Source: Hyphomicrobiales bacterium
Lineage (GTDB): Bacteria; Pseudomonadota; Alphaproteobacteria; Rhizobiales; Rhizobiaceae
Reading direction: 5' to 3'
NCBI GenBank assembly: GCA_900466475.1
Contig: UBMI01000017.1
Location: 85,722-149,721 of the forward strand
Length of the DNA: 64,000 nucleotides
Shown: piece after piece, positions 34,471-42,311 of the stretch
Position numbering within the stretch: position 1 is the first letter of the stretch
Layout: every line of letters begins with the position of its first letter
Notes under the pieces: model-generated
Database searches by the model: none
Told to the model about the DNA's origin: nothing
Seen by the model: the letters and a program-made list of their open reading frames with translations, nothing else
Position numbers and translations under genes: made by a program

Positions 34471-35462
34471 CCCTTCTTTCTGCGCGATGCGATGTAGGTT
34501 GAAACGATGGTTCTTGCCGCCATGACGACGATCATCAGCACGCCCCAGAGTGCTGTCGCGAGATGCTGGTTTGCGCCCATGAGATTGAGGCCGGAAGACA
34601 GAAGCTGGAGCACGATAAGCGCGACGAACACCGGCAACACACGGCCAAACCCGCCGAACGGATTGATGCCGCCGAGAAACGCCGCAAGCACCGTGATCAA
34701 CAGATAGGATTCACCGTGGCCGACGCGGACCGAGTTGAAACGGGCGAGCATGATAACGCCGGCGACCGCGCACATGAGGCCCGAAAGCGTGTAGACCAGA
34801 ACCAGTATGCGGCGCGTATTCAGGCCGGAGTAGCGTGCCGCCTCGATATTTGAACCGACCATCAACAGCCCGAAGCCGAGTTTGAAGCGCGTCAGCAGGA
34901 GCTGCCACAGGCCAACGCAGGCGATGAAGATCAAAAGCGGGATCGGCAATCCCAGGATCGAACCATGCCCGATCGGAGCGATGAAGGAAGGGAATCCGGA
35001 CACATCGCCGCCGCGGGTCAGAAATTCGCCGAGGCCACGCAGGAAGATCATCATGGATAGCGTGACGAGAATTGGATGCGCCCGTGTGTAGGCGATCGCA
35101 GCACCGGTCATCAGCCCGGCAGCGCCACCGGTGGCGAGTGCGGCAAGGACACCGAGCAGGAACGCGCCTGGAGACGCGTCGGCCCCGCCGTACATCTGCA
35201 TCACCGAGGCTGCGGCCAATCCGGAAAGGTTTGCCGTGAAGGTGATGGAGAGGTTGATCCCGCCGGTCAGGAGGGGAAGCAGCATGGCGAGCGTGAGAAG
35301 CCCGAGTTCAGGAAGCTGGAAGGCAACCGAACCGAATGTTGCCGCGGAGATGAAATTGTTTGCGGCCAGGCCGAAGATGACGATCACCGCCACGAATGCG
35401 ATAGCCGGTCCGGTCATATCGGCGCCAAAGGTGGCATTGAACTTTTGAGCCATGGCCTTCAT
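34467..35462 (-). CDS. Sugar ABC transporter permease (RbsC type), second of two
   Basis: 331 residues; ATG 35462 overlaps the preceding permease stop (ATGA), and ATG 35453 is an alternative. It is a hydrophobic protein of the ribose-type permease family: TGGINLSITFTANLSGLAAA, the motif AAFLGGINPFGGFGRVLPV near the C-terminus, and roughly eight to ten membrane spans. With the permease encoded just upstream it likely forms a heterodimeric channel; many ribose-type transporters use one permease gene only. The next gene (epimerase) overlaps its stop. Confidence 0.91.
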   Translation of the reverse strand: MKAMAQKFNATFGADMTGPAIAFVAVIVIFGLAANNFISAATFGSVAFQLPELGLLTLAMLLPLLTGGINLSITFTANLSGLAAASVMQMYGGADASPGAFLLGVLAALATGGAAGLMTGAAIAYTRAHPILVTLSMMIFLRGLGEFLTRGGDVSGFPSFIAPIGHGSILGLPIPLLIFIACVGLWQLLLTRFKLGFGLLMVGSNIEAARYSGLNTRRILVLVYTLSGLMCAVAGVIMLARFNSVRVGHGESYLLITVLAAFLGGINPFGGFGRVLPVFVALIVLQLLSSGLNLMGANQHLATALWGVLMIVVMAARTIVSTYIASRRKKG

Positions 35463-36475
35463 TGGTGCGTGCCCTTCCTCTTGGTGCTATCCGTGGCGAG
35501 AAACGGGAAAAGCTTGTCGATCCGTGCGGACGAGAGCGTGATGGCGATGAGGATGATCGCGCCGACGATCATCTTGAATGCAAAGGGCGACACGCCCATG
35601 AGGTTGAGACCGTTTTGGGTGATCGAGACCATCAAGACGCCGAGGACGCAGCCGATGACCGAGCCCTTGCCGCCTCCGAGCCTCGCACCGCCGAGAACCG
35701 TAGCCGCCAGGACATCCAGTTCCCGGCCATAGAGGGCGTTCGGAACGACTTCCTCGGCATAGTGGGCCTGCATCAATCCGGCGATCCCGGCCATGAGACC
35801 CATCCAGCCAAACGAAATGTAGTGCATCGCCGCGATATTGATCCCGAAGCGGCGTGCCCCTTCCGGATTGTCACCAAATGCGTAGAGCTGCCGTCCGATG
35901 GTGGTGCGGGAAATCATGAACCAGGTCGCGAGGCAGCAAAGGATCATGACGACGACAGGCAGTGTCAGCTCGATCCAGGAGCCGTCAGCCATCTCGCGTT
36001 CGAAAAATACCACGCGCGTCGTCAGCCATTCCGGCAGGTCGTAGATCGACACGCCCTTGGTGAAGAACATCAGCAGCCCGAAGAAGATGTTGAAGGTCGA
36101 GATGGTTGCGACAATCGAGATGATATGCAGCCGGTAAACCAGGGCCGCGTTGATCAGACCCAGGCCGATGCCGATGGCGCCGGCGATGATGAAGCCTTCC
36201 GCCCAGTTGCCGCCGCTCAATGCGCCAAGAGCCAGCGCGGTAATGTATTGGACCACCGAGGCGGCCACAGCGAAGGAAATGTCGATCCCGCCCGAGATCA
36301 GGACGACGAGAAGGCCAACCGCAAAGATGATGTTGACGGCCGAGACGTTCAGCACATCGAACGCGTTCGAGATCGTAAAAAACCGATCGGTGGCGAAAGA
36401 CAGCCCGACGCAAAGCACGACCATGACCGCCAGAAGCGTGAATTCGGTTGTGTGTCCAAGGATCAGCCTACGCAT
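35459..36475 (-). CDS. Sugar ABC transporter permease (RbsC type), first of two
   Basis: 338 residues from the ATG at 36475, which lies eight bases inside the ATPase gene end; a longer frame to 36568 would overlap far more and is not used. Typical RbsC-like sequence: FAVGLLVVLISGGIDISFAV, ATISTFNIFFGLLMF and VLAATVLGGARLGGGKGSVIG. The tight overlap with both neighbours indicates a single transcript and matched synthesis. It forms the membrane channel with the protein encoded at 34467. Confidence 0.91.
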   Translation of the reverse strand: MRRLILGHTTEFTLLAVMVVLCVGLSFATDRFFTISNAFDVLNVSAVNIIFAVGLLVVLISGGIDISFAVAASVVQYITALALGALSGGNWAEGFIIAGAIGIGLGLINAALVYRLHIISIVATISTFNIFFGLLMFFTKGVSIYDLPEWLTTRVVFFEREMADGSWIELTLPVVVMILCCLATWFMISRTTIGRQLYAFGDNPEGARRFGINIAAMHYISFGWMGLMAGIAGLMQAHYAEEVVPNALYGRELDVLAATVLGGARLGGGKGSVIGCVLGVLMVSITQNGLNLMGVSPFAFKMIVGAIILIAITLSSARIDKLFPFLATDSTKRKGTHQ

Positions 36476-37958
36476 AGACGGCAGACTCCAGTTCGGTGAG
36501 CGATAAATGTCGCGGGTCATAGGTTGCGCGGATCCTGCCCTCGACCATGTGAATGATGCGGTCCGCATTGAAGTAGACTTCCGGCGGCTCGTCGGAGATC
36601 AGAATGATCGCAAGGCCCTGAGCAGCAAGCTTGCGCACGATCTCGAAGATGCCTGCGCGCGCACCGACGTCTACGCCCACGGTCGGGGCGTCGAGAATGA
36701 GGATTTTCGGACCGATCGCGAGCCATTTGGCAATCGCGACGCGCTGCTGGTTGCCGCCCGATAACGTCCGGATGGGGTCGTCAGGCGTACCGATCTTGAC
36801 ACCGAGCGCCGAAATCCAGTGGCTGACCACACTCGCCTTCTTCACGGGCGAGATCATCCCCCCGGACAGAAGCTTATCGAGCGATGCCATGACCAGGTTG
36901 TCGGCTATCGACTGCGGCTGGTTGAGGCCGAGGGACAGACGGTCTTCGGAGAGGTAGCCAACGCCGGCGCGAATTGCGTCGCGATTGGAGCCGAACTTGA
37001 CGGTCTTGCCCTCGATGGCGATTTCCCCCGCCTGCGGACGGTGCATCCCGAAGAGTGTAAGCGCCAGTTCGGTGCGGCCGGCGCCGAGGAGGCCGGTAAT
37101 ACCGAGCGTCTCACCTCGGCGAAGGTCGAACGATATATCTTCGAACTCCGTTGCGCGCGTCAGCCCGCGGACGGAAAGCACGACCTGCGCGTCGTCGTGA
37201 TCGGCGGCGACGACGGAACTGTCGAAGCTTCTGCCGGTCATCAGCTCGGTCACCCGTGATTGAGTCATGCCCTCGACAGGGAAGACGCCAACGAGCGCTC
37301 CGTCGCGAAGCACGGTCATGCGGTCCGAGATTTCGAGCACCTCCGCGAGACGGTGCGAGACGAAGACCACAGCCACTCCGGACGCCGACAGGTTGCGCAC
37401 GATATCGATCAGGTAATCGGTCTCGGATTGCGTCAGCGAAGCGGTCGGCTCGTCCATGAAGACAAGACGCGCCTCGCCGACAAGAGCGCGTGCGATCGCA
37501 ACGATCTGGCGTTGGGCGATCGGCAGCTCCTTCAATGGAAGATGGATATCGATGCTGACGCCGAGACGGCTGAGCGCTTTCCTGGCTGCTTCCTCGATGG
37601 CGCGTTTGTCGACGAGACCATATTTGCCGTTGACGGCATACTGAAACCCGATGTTCTCGGCGACGGTCATTTCCCCGAACAGTGCCAGGTCCTGCCAGAT
37701 CACCTGGATGCCGAGCGATTGCGCCAACGTGGGTGTCATGGCCGAGATCGCCTTGCCGTCGAAGAAGAACTCGGCGCCCTCCTGTGGCTTGTAGACCCCC
37801 GTAATGACCTTGATGAGCGTGCTCTTGCCGCAGCCGTTCTCCCCCGCCAGGCAATGCACCTCCCCCGGGTTGACTTCAAACGATACGCCCTTCAGCGCGC
37901 GCACGCCGCCGAAGGTCACCTTGATGTTCTTGAGTGAAAGCAGCGGTTCGTCGCTCAT
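36468..37958 (-). CDS. Sugar ABC transporter ATP-binding protein (RbsA type)
   Basis: 496 residues, the normal size for a tandem-domain sugar ATPase. Walker A GENGCGKST is at residues 39-47 of the first domain, with LPIAQRQIVAIARAL as its degenerate signature and LVFMDEPTASL as Walker B. The second domain has GLLGAGRTE in place of a functional Walker A but a full signature LSGGNQQRVAIAKWL. AGGAGG precedes the ATG at 37958. It energises uptake of the ketose bound by the protein encoded at 38071. Confidence 0.94.
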   Translation of the reverse strand: MSDEPLLSLKNIKVTFGGVRALKGVSFEVNPGEVHCLAGENGCGKSTLIKVITGVYKPQEGAEFFFDGKAISAMTPTLAQSLGIQVIWQDLALFGEMTVAENIGFQYAVNGKYGLVDKRAIEEAARKALSRLGVSIDIHLPLKELPIAQRQIVAIARALVGEARLVFMDEPTASLTQSETDYLIDIVRNLSASGVAVVFVSHRLAEVLEISDRMTVLRDGALVGVFPVEGMTQSRVTELMTGRSFDSSVVAADHDDAQVVLSVRGLTRATEFEDISFDLRRGETLGITGLLGAGRTELALTLFGMHRPQAGEIAIEGKTVKFGSNRDAIRAGVGYLSEDRLSLGLNQPQSIADNLVMASLDKLLSGGMISPVKKASVVSHWISALGVKIGTPDDPIRTLSGGNQQRVAIAKWLAIGPKILILDAPTVGVDVGARAGIFEIVRKLAAQGLAIILISDEPPEVYFNADRIIHMVEGRIRATYDPRHLSLTELESAVYA

Positions 37959-38023
37959 GGAGTATCCTCCTGTTCAGCCGTTGGATGGCGGCTGGTTCAG
38001 GTTTTCCGATATTCGTAAACTGG

Positions 38024-38050
38024 GGGGTCGCGGGAATTGTCCGCGACCCC
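38024..38050 (-). other. Intercistronic GC-rich hairpin between binding-protein and ATPase genes
   Basis: GGGGTCGCGG (38024-38033) pairs perfectly with CCGCGACCCC (38041-38050) around a seven-base loop. It is 20 bp after the binding-protein stop and before the ATPase gene. No T-tract follows on either strand. Same position as the hairpins at 953-978 and 57688-57716. Confidence 0.7.
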
Positions 38051-38070
38051 GGGCTTGGGTCCAGGGAGGA

Positions 38071-39039
38071 TTAGAGGCCCATGCCGACAAGCTTGTCGAT
38101 GCTGTCCTTGTTGATCGCCAGCAACTGGTCGACGACGATGGTGTTGCCCTCGGGGTTGATCTTTCCAAGGCCCTCGATGTCGTCGCCGGCCTTCGGCGTC
38201 TCACCCTTGGAGATGCGATCGGCAAGCGTCACGAAGACTTCACCGGCCTGCTTGGGGTTCCACATGAAGCCACCAGTCAGCGCACCGGACTTGATGAGCT
38301 TTGCCCCCTGCCCGGGAGAAAACGGACCGATCACGAACACCTTGCCGTCCTTGCGGCGCTCTTCGACAGCACGACCCGCACCGATCGGCCCCTGCGAACC
38401 GAAGGCGAGGAAACCCGTCAGATCAGCGTTGGCCGCCATCAGGTCGAGCGCGGTCGAGCGGCTCTTGTCGACGTCTTCAGCCACGCCGTAGCGGTCACCG
38501 ACAAGCTTCATGTCCGGGTAGTTCGCCTTGATATAGGCGATTGCTGCATCGGCCCAGGCATTGTGCAGGGGCACGGTGAGCGAGCCGACAAATACGGCAT
38601 ACGATCCCTTGCCGCCCATCTTCTCAGCGAGCAGCTTGCCATGCGCCTCGCCGAAGCCCTTGGCGGAGGCCAGTTCGAAATCCCAATCGGCGCCGACCTG
38701 CTTGGGCGATTCATGGGTAATGACCTTGATACCGGCCTCCTGGGCCTTCTTGAGAACAGGTTCGAGAACCTTGGCATCATTCGGCACGACGCCGATGTAA
38801 TCGACCTTCTGAGCAATCAGGTCTTCGATGGCGCGAACCTGCAGCGCAGGGTCGGCACTGGTCGGACCGACCATGAAGCCTTCAACGCCGAGCTTGGCAC
38901 TCTGCTCCTTGATGCCCGCCTCCATGGCATTAAACCACGGGATGCCGCCGATCTTCACCACGACACCAATCTTCGGACCAGCAAAGGCCGTTGACGCGAG
39001 CAAGGACAGGCCGAGCGTGATCGCAAATAGCTTTTTCAT
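38071..39039 (-). CDS. Sugar ABC transporter substrate-binding protein
   Basis: 322 residues from the ATG at 39039 (GGAGGGAATA upstream). The N-terminus MKKLFAITLGLSLLASTAFA is a classical signal peptide. The mature protein is a ribose-type periplasmic binding protein (KIGVVVKIGGIPWFNAMEAG, VDYIGVVPNDAKVLEPVL, THESPKQVGADWDFEL). The operon it heads encodes an ATPase, two permeases, two ketose epimerases and a kinase, so D-allulose or a related ketose is the likely ligand. It is divergent from the lacI-type gene at 39283, with a perfect operator palindrome in between. Confidence 0.93.
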   Translation of the reverse strand: MKKLFAITLGLSLLASTAFAGPKIGVVVKIGGIPWFNAMEAGIKEQSAKLGVEGFMVGPTSADPALQVRAIEDLIAQKVDYIGVVPNDAKVLEPVLKKAQEAGIKVITHESPKQVGADWDFELASAKGFGEAHGKLLAEKMGGKGSYAVFVGSLTVPLHNAWADAAIAYIKANYPDMKLVGDRYGVAEDVDKSRSTALDLMAANADLTGFLAFGSQGPIGAGRAVEERRKDGKVFVIGPFSPGQGAKLIKSGALTGGFMWNPKQAGEVFVTLADRISKGETPKAGDDIEGLGKINPEGNTIVVDQLLAINKDSIDKLVGMGL

Positions 39040-39188
39040 TGGGTATTCCCTCCTCCACTGAGCCGGCAAGGAAGCACCGTTCGCGAAAGCCCCATGCTCT
39101 CGCGCTCAACGTTAGCCCCGCATTGCGGAACTCCTCCCTGTCGCTTTCCTCAAAGCCCCATCTCCATGCACAATCGGTCTTGCATTCA

Positions 39189-39206
39189 TGCACCATCGAT
39201 GGTGCA
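39189..39206. promoter_or_regulatory. LacI-family operator, perfect 18-bp palindrome
   Basis: TGCACCATCGATGGTGCA is a perfect palindrome with a CG centre, midway between the divergent ketose operon (start 39039) and the regulator gene (start 39283). It is the likely binding site of the regulator at 39283-40356. Its arms look like NtrC half-sites, but the spacing is one base too long for NtrC. Confidence 0.8.
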
Positions 39207-39282
39207 ATTACCCTACCACGGAAAAGACTTTCGTCAAGAGGACTGCTGATCTAGAGAGAAAGAGCCACTGGAAGGTTTGCGG

Positions 39283-40356
39283 ATGTCTGAAAAAGAACGA
39301 AAAAAAGCAACTATTTATGATTTGTCCGTCGTGTCAGGAGCGTCCCCGTCGACAGTGGCCTCGGTGCTAAACGGCACATGGCGCAAGCGGCGCATCTCCG
39401 AGGAGACCGCCGCCAAGATACTGTCACTGGCCAGAGAGCATGACTACAAGGCGAACCTGCAGGCTCGCGCGCTGCGCAGTTCCCGTTCGGGTCTGGTCGG
39501 GTTGCTTTTGCCCGTCTACGACAACAGGTTCTTCTCGTCCATGGCGCAGACCTTCGAGAGCGAAGCGCGAAAGCGGGGCCTTGTGCCTATGGTTGTCTCA
39601 GGCCGCCGCGACCCCCAGGAAGAGCGCCGTACGGTGGAGTCCCTCATCGCCTATGCGATCGACTCGCTGTTCATCGCCGGAGCAACAGATCCGGATGGCG
39701 TCCACGAGATCTGCATGCGTGCAGGGCTGCCTCACGTCAACATCGATCTGCCAGGCAAGTTCGCGTCATCCGTGATTGCGGATAACCGTCAAGGCGCTGA
39801 AGCGTTGACGTCGGCCATCATTCGCCATGCCGAAACATTGGGACCACTGCACGCCGGCGATGTCTACCTGTTCGGCGGCCGCAACGACCACGCCAGTCGG
39901 GAGCGTATCGCTGGCTTTCATGCCGTCAAGCAATCCGTATTTGGAGCGGTCACAAAAGGAGATATCGAGATCACAGGCTACTCGCCTGGCGCGACGGCGC
40001 TTGCGTTCGACCGTTTTTTCGACAAGCACGGGAGGCTGCCCAGATGCTTTTTCATCAACTCGTCCATCAATTTTGAAGGGCTATTGCGGTTCATGGGGCG
40101 CCACGACGGAGAGGCGTTCGGAGACATAGTCGTTGGATGCTTCGACTACGATCCGTTCGCTTCATTCCTGCCCTTTCCCGTTTACATGATCAGGCCGAAT
40201 ATCTCGAAAATGCTCGAGCGGGGTTTTGACCTTCTCGAAGAGCCGAAGCCTTTGACGATCATGATCGAGCCGGAGTTGGTTCCTCCCCGCACCGCCTTGG
40301 AAGGCCCGCTTGATGCGCTCAATGATCCTTCCCCGCCATTTGTATTTGCCGAATGA
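39283..40356 (+). CDS. LacI-family regulator of the ketose (allulose) operon
   Basis: 357 residues from the ATG at 39283; a TTG two codons upstream is possible. The DNA-binding domain spans about residues 9-30 (ATIYDLSVVSGASPSTVASVL) and has an insertion of basic residues after the second helix (NGTWRKRRISEETAAKI) as in some rhizobial LacI proteins. A ribose-binding-like effector domain follows (GLVGLLLPVYDNRFFSSMAQ, DVYLFGGRNDHASRERIAGF). It is divergent from the transporter/epimerase operon and should repress it in the absence of the ketose. The C-terminal tail after the effector domain is proline-rich. Confidence 0.91.
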   Translation: MSEKERKKATIYDLSVVSGASPSTVASVLNGTWRKRRISEETAAKILSLAREHDYKANLQARALRSSRSGLVGLLLPVYDNRFFSSMAQTFESEARKRGLVPMVVSGRRDPQEERRTVESLIAYAIDSLFIAGATDPDGVHEICMRAGLPHVNIDLPGKFASSVIADNRQGAEALTSAIIRHAETLGPLHAGDVYLFGGRNDHASRERIAGFHAVKQSVFGAVTKGDIEITGYSPGATALAFDRFFDKHGRLPRCFFINSSINFEGLLRFMGRHDGEAFGDIVVGCFDYDPFASFLPFPVYMIRPNISKMLERGFDLLEEPKPLTIMIEPELVPPRTALEGPLDALNDPSPPFVFAE

Positions 40357-40515
40357 AGCACAGCAACGACAATGACGAGACCCTGCAGGATTTCCATTAG
40401 CGGGCCGAACAGGATACCGAGGAAAGGGCGATCCATCCGGCAAAGCCGGTCACCAGGAGAACATACCAGATGCCGCTTTCCAATGGGGCCGGTGTTCGTT
40501 CATGGCCGTGCTCCG

Positions 40516-42309
40516 TCAGCTATCGGCAAGAATGACGTCAGCCGCCTTCTCGGCGATCATGTAGACCGCCGTGGCGAGGAAGTATCCGGGAATTCGAGGG
40601 AAGACCGAAGCATCGACGACGCGCAGGCCTTCGATACCGTGCACCCGGAAACGGCTGTCGAGCACGCCGCCATCTTCTCGAGGACCGATGGCGCAGGTGC
40701 CGCAGGCATGGTGGCCCCAGGCATTTTCGGCGACGTAATTTCGAAGCGCCTCGTCGCTCTCGTTTTGCCGACCGGGCTCCTCTTCGCAAGCAATGAGATC
40801 ATCCATGGCATCGTTGACCTTCCTGACGAAGCGAATGGCATGGACAACGGCGTCGAGGTCGAGGTCGTAATTGCCGGTCCCCTCGGAGAAGGAATGGAAG
40901 ACGACGGCAGGCAGGACAGCGGGATCGGCGCTTCTCAGCCGGACCGTTCCGCCCTGATTTTCGGTATAGGCCTTGAGGATCGCCCAGGTCATGTAATCCG
41001 GCTTGCGGATGCGCGCGGAATAATCGGGATAGTAACCGCGGAAATCGGCCAGCAGCGAGAAACAATGCAGGTCGGGTTCCGTCAGCGTGTCGCGCGATTT
41101 GAGCGTCAGGGAAAACATGACGCCGTTGCTCGTATAATTGCCGATGCGGAACCTGCGCCATCGCCTGTAATGAGCGTCGCGCGTCGTATAGGTCACGCCC
41201 TTGAGCGCCGACCAGGGTTCGTTCATCCGGCTGACGACGCCGACCTCATAGCGGTCCTGCAGATTCCGCCCGACGCCTGGAAGCGCTTCGACGACACGGA
41301 TCTTGTGCTTGCGCAGATGGACGGGATCGCCGATGCCGGAGAGCATCAGAAGCTGCGGCGAGGCGAAGGCACCGCCTGAGAGTATGATCTCGCGCCCGGC
41401 CCGGATGACCTGCTCACGTCCCTCACCGTCGACGCAGCGGACCGCCACCGCCCGCTTGCCGTCAAATTCAATGCGCGTGACCGTGGTATTCAAACGAAGC
41501 GCCAAGCGGTCCGGGTGCCGCTTCAGCACGTCGAGTAGCCGCTCACGCGGCCCGTGCCTGGTGTGGCGGCGCGTCGAAAGTGGCGTGACGCGCACGCCGC
41601 AGGCGCCGACATTCCAGTTGCGGCTGTCGTTCGGGTCGATCTCGGTCGTCTCCCAGTCGGAGCCCCTCTTGCCGAAAGCATCGGCGGCTGCGCCGACGCT
41701 GCGCAGCAGTGCCCGCCACAGCGGCCAGTCTCGCAGGACCCTGAGCGGCAGCGCCCGCTCCGTCGTCATCCACCCCCACCATCCGTGGCCGGTCGGATTG
41801 AGGCCCGTTGCGGCGGCGAGCCATCGCCACAGGAAGAAACGGTAGCGGCAGCGTTCGATGCGCTCGAAATAACCCTGCATGTGCGAGGCCTTCCAGCTCT
41901 CGTCGCCGGTGATCGCAAAGATGTGGTTCCAGTCGCAATGATTGGGCCGCACGATGATCATCGCATGATGAGCGGTGCAGCCGCCGAGCCCGCGCACACG
42001 CGGATAGAGCACGCCATCCCTTTTCTTGCAGTAACGCCAGTCACGCTCCTGCATCTCCTGGTTTTCGTAGTGGCGCACCCAATGGTTCTCAGCCATGCCG
42101 GGATGTTCCGAAGCAAAGGCGTGAAAGGCCGGCACGCGGGAGGCATCGGCAAGGGGCATGTCGGAACTGTCGCCCACCTTGGCGAGCGGATCGCCGCCAG
42201 CCTCGATAACGAGTACGGTCCGCCCCTCTTCGGCGAGCCGTGCGGCGACGACGGCGCCGCCCGCTCCGCTGCCGATGACGATATAATCGTAGGTCTGCCC
42301 GCCGGACAT
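40516..42309 (-). CDS. GMC-family FAD-dependent oxidoreductase
   Basis: 597 residues. The FAD-binding motif YDYIVIGSGAGGAVVAARLA is at residues 7-26, with VLVIEAGG as the second strand. The GMC signature region is visible as SGGAFASPQLLMLSGIG, and the catalytic histidine lies in WGHHACGTCAIG near the C-terminus, followed by RVVDASVFPRIPGYF. No signal peptide or Tat motif is present. It is larger than choline dehydrogenase and resembles the long-chain-alcohol or sterol-oxidising branch of GMC proteins in its HHACGTC motif. It starts two bases after the large di-haem gene and is the last gene of a six-gene redox operon, so it probably passes electrons to the c-type cytochromes. The substrate is unknown. 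Confidence 0.88.
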   Translation of the reverse strand: MSGGQTYDYIVIGSGAGGAVVAARLAEEGRTVLVIEAGGDPLAKVGDSSDMPLADASRVPAFHAFASEHPGMAENHWVRHYENQEMQERDWRYCKKRDGVLYPRVRGLGGCTAHHAMIIVRPNHCDWNHIFAITGDESWKASHMQGYFERIERCRYRFFLWRWLAAATGLNPTGHGWWGWMTTERALPLRVLRDWPLWRALLRSVGAAADAFGKRGSDWETTEIDPNDSRNWNVGACGVRVTPLSTRRHTRHGPRERLLDVLKRHPDRLALRLNTTVTRIEFDGKRAVAVRCVDGEGREQVIRAGREIILSGGAFASPQLLMLSGIGDPVHLRKHKIRVVEALPGVGRNLQDRYEVGVVSRMNEPWSALKGVTYTTRDAHYRRWRRFRIGNYTSNGVMFSLTLKSRDTLTEPDLHCFSLLADFRGYYPDYSARIRKPDYMTWAILKAYTENQGGTVRLRSADPAVLPAVVFHSFSEGTGNYDLDLDAVVHAIRFVRKVNDAMDDLIACEEEPGRQNESDEALRNYVAENAWGHHACGTCAIGPREDGGVLDSRFRVHGIEGLRVVDASVFPRIPGYFLATAVYMIAEKAADVILADS

Positions 42310-42311
42310 AG

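Noticed and set aside
39189..39206. TGCACC...GGTGCA read as an NtrC site
   Set aside because: NtrC half-sites are separated by five bases, here by six, and the palindrome is CG-centred beside a lacI-type gene, which fits a LacI operator better.
40397..40510. Short hydrophobic reading on the minus strand after the GMC gene (GIWYVLLVTGFAGWIAL)
   Set aside because: It could be one membrane helix, but there is no ATG, GTG or ribosome-binding site in frame and it is under 40 codons, so it is not called as a gene.
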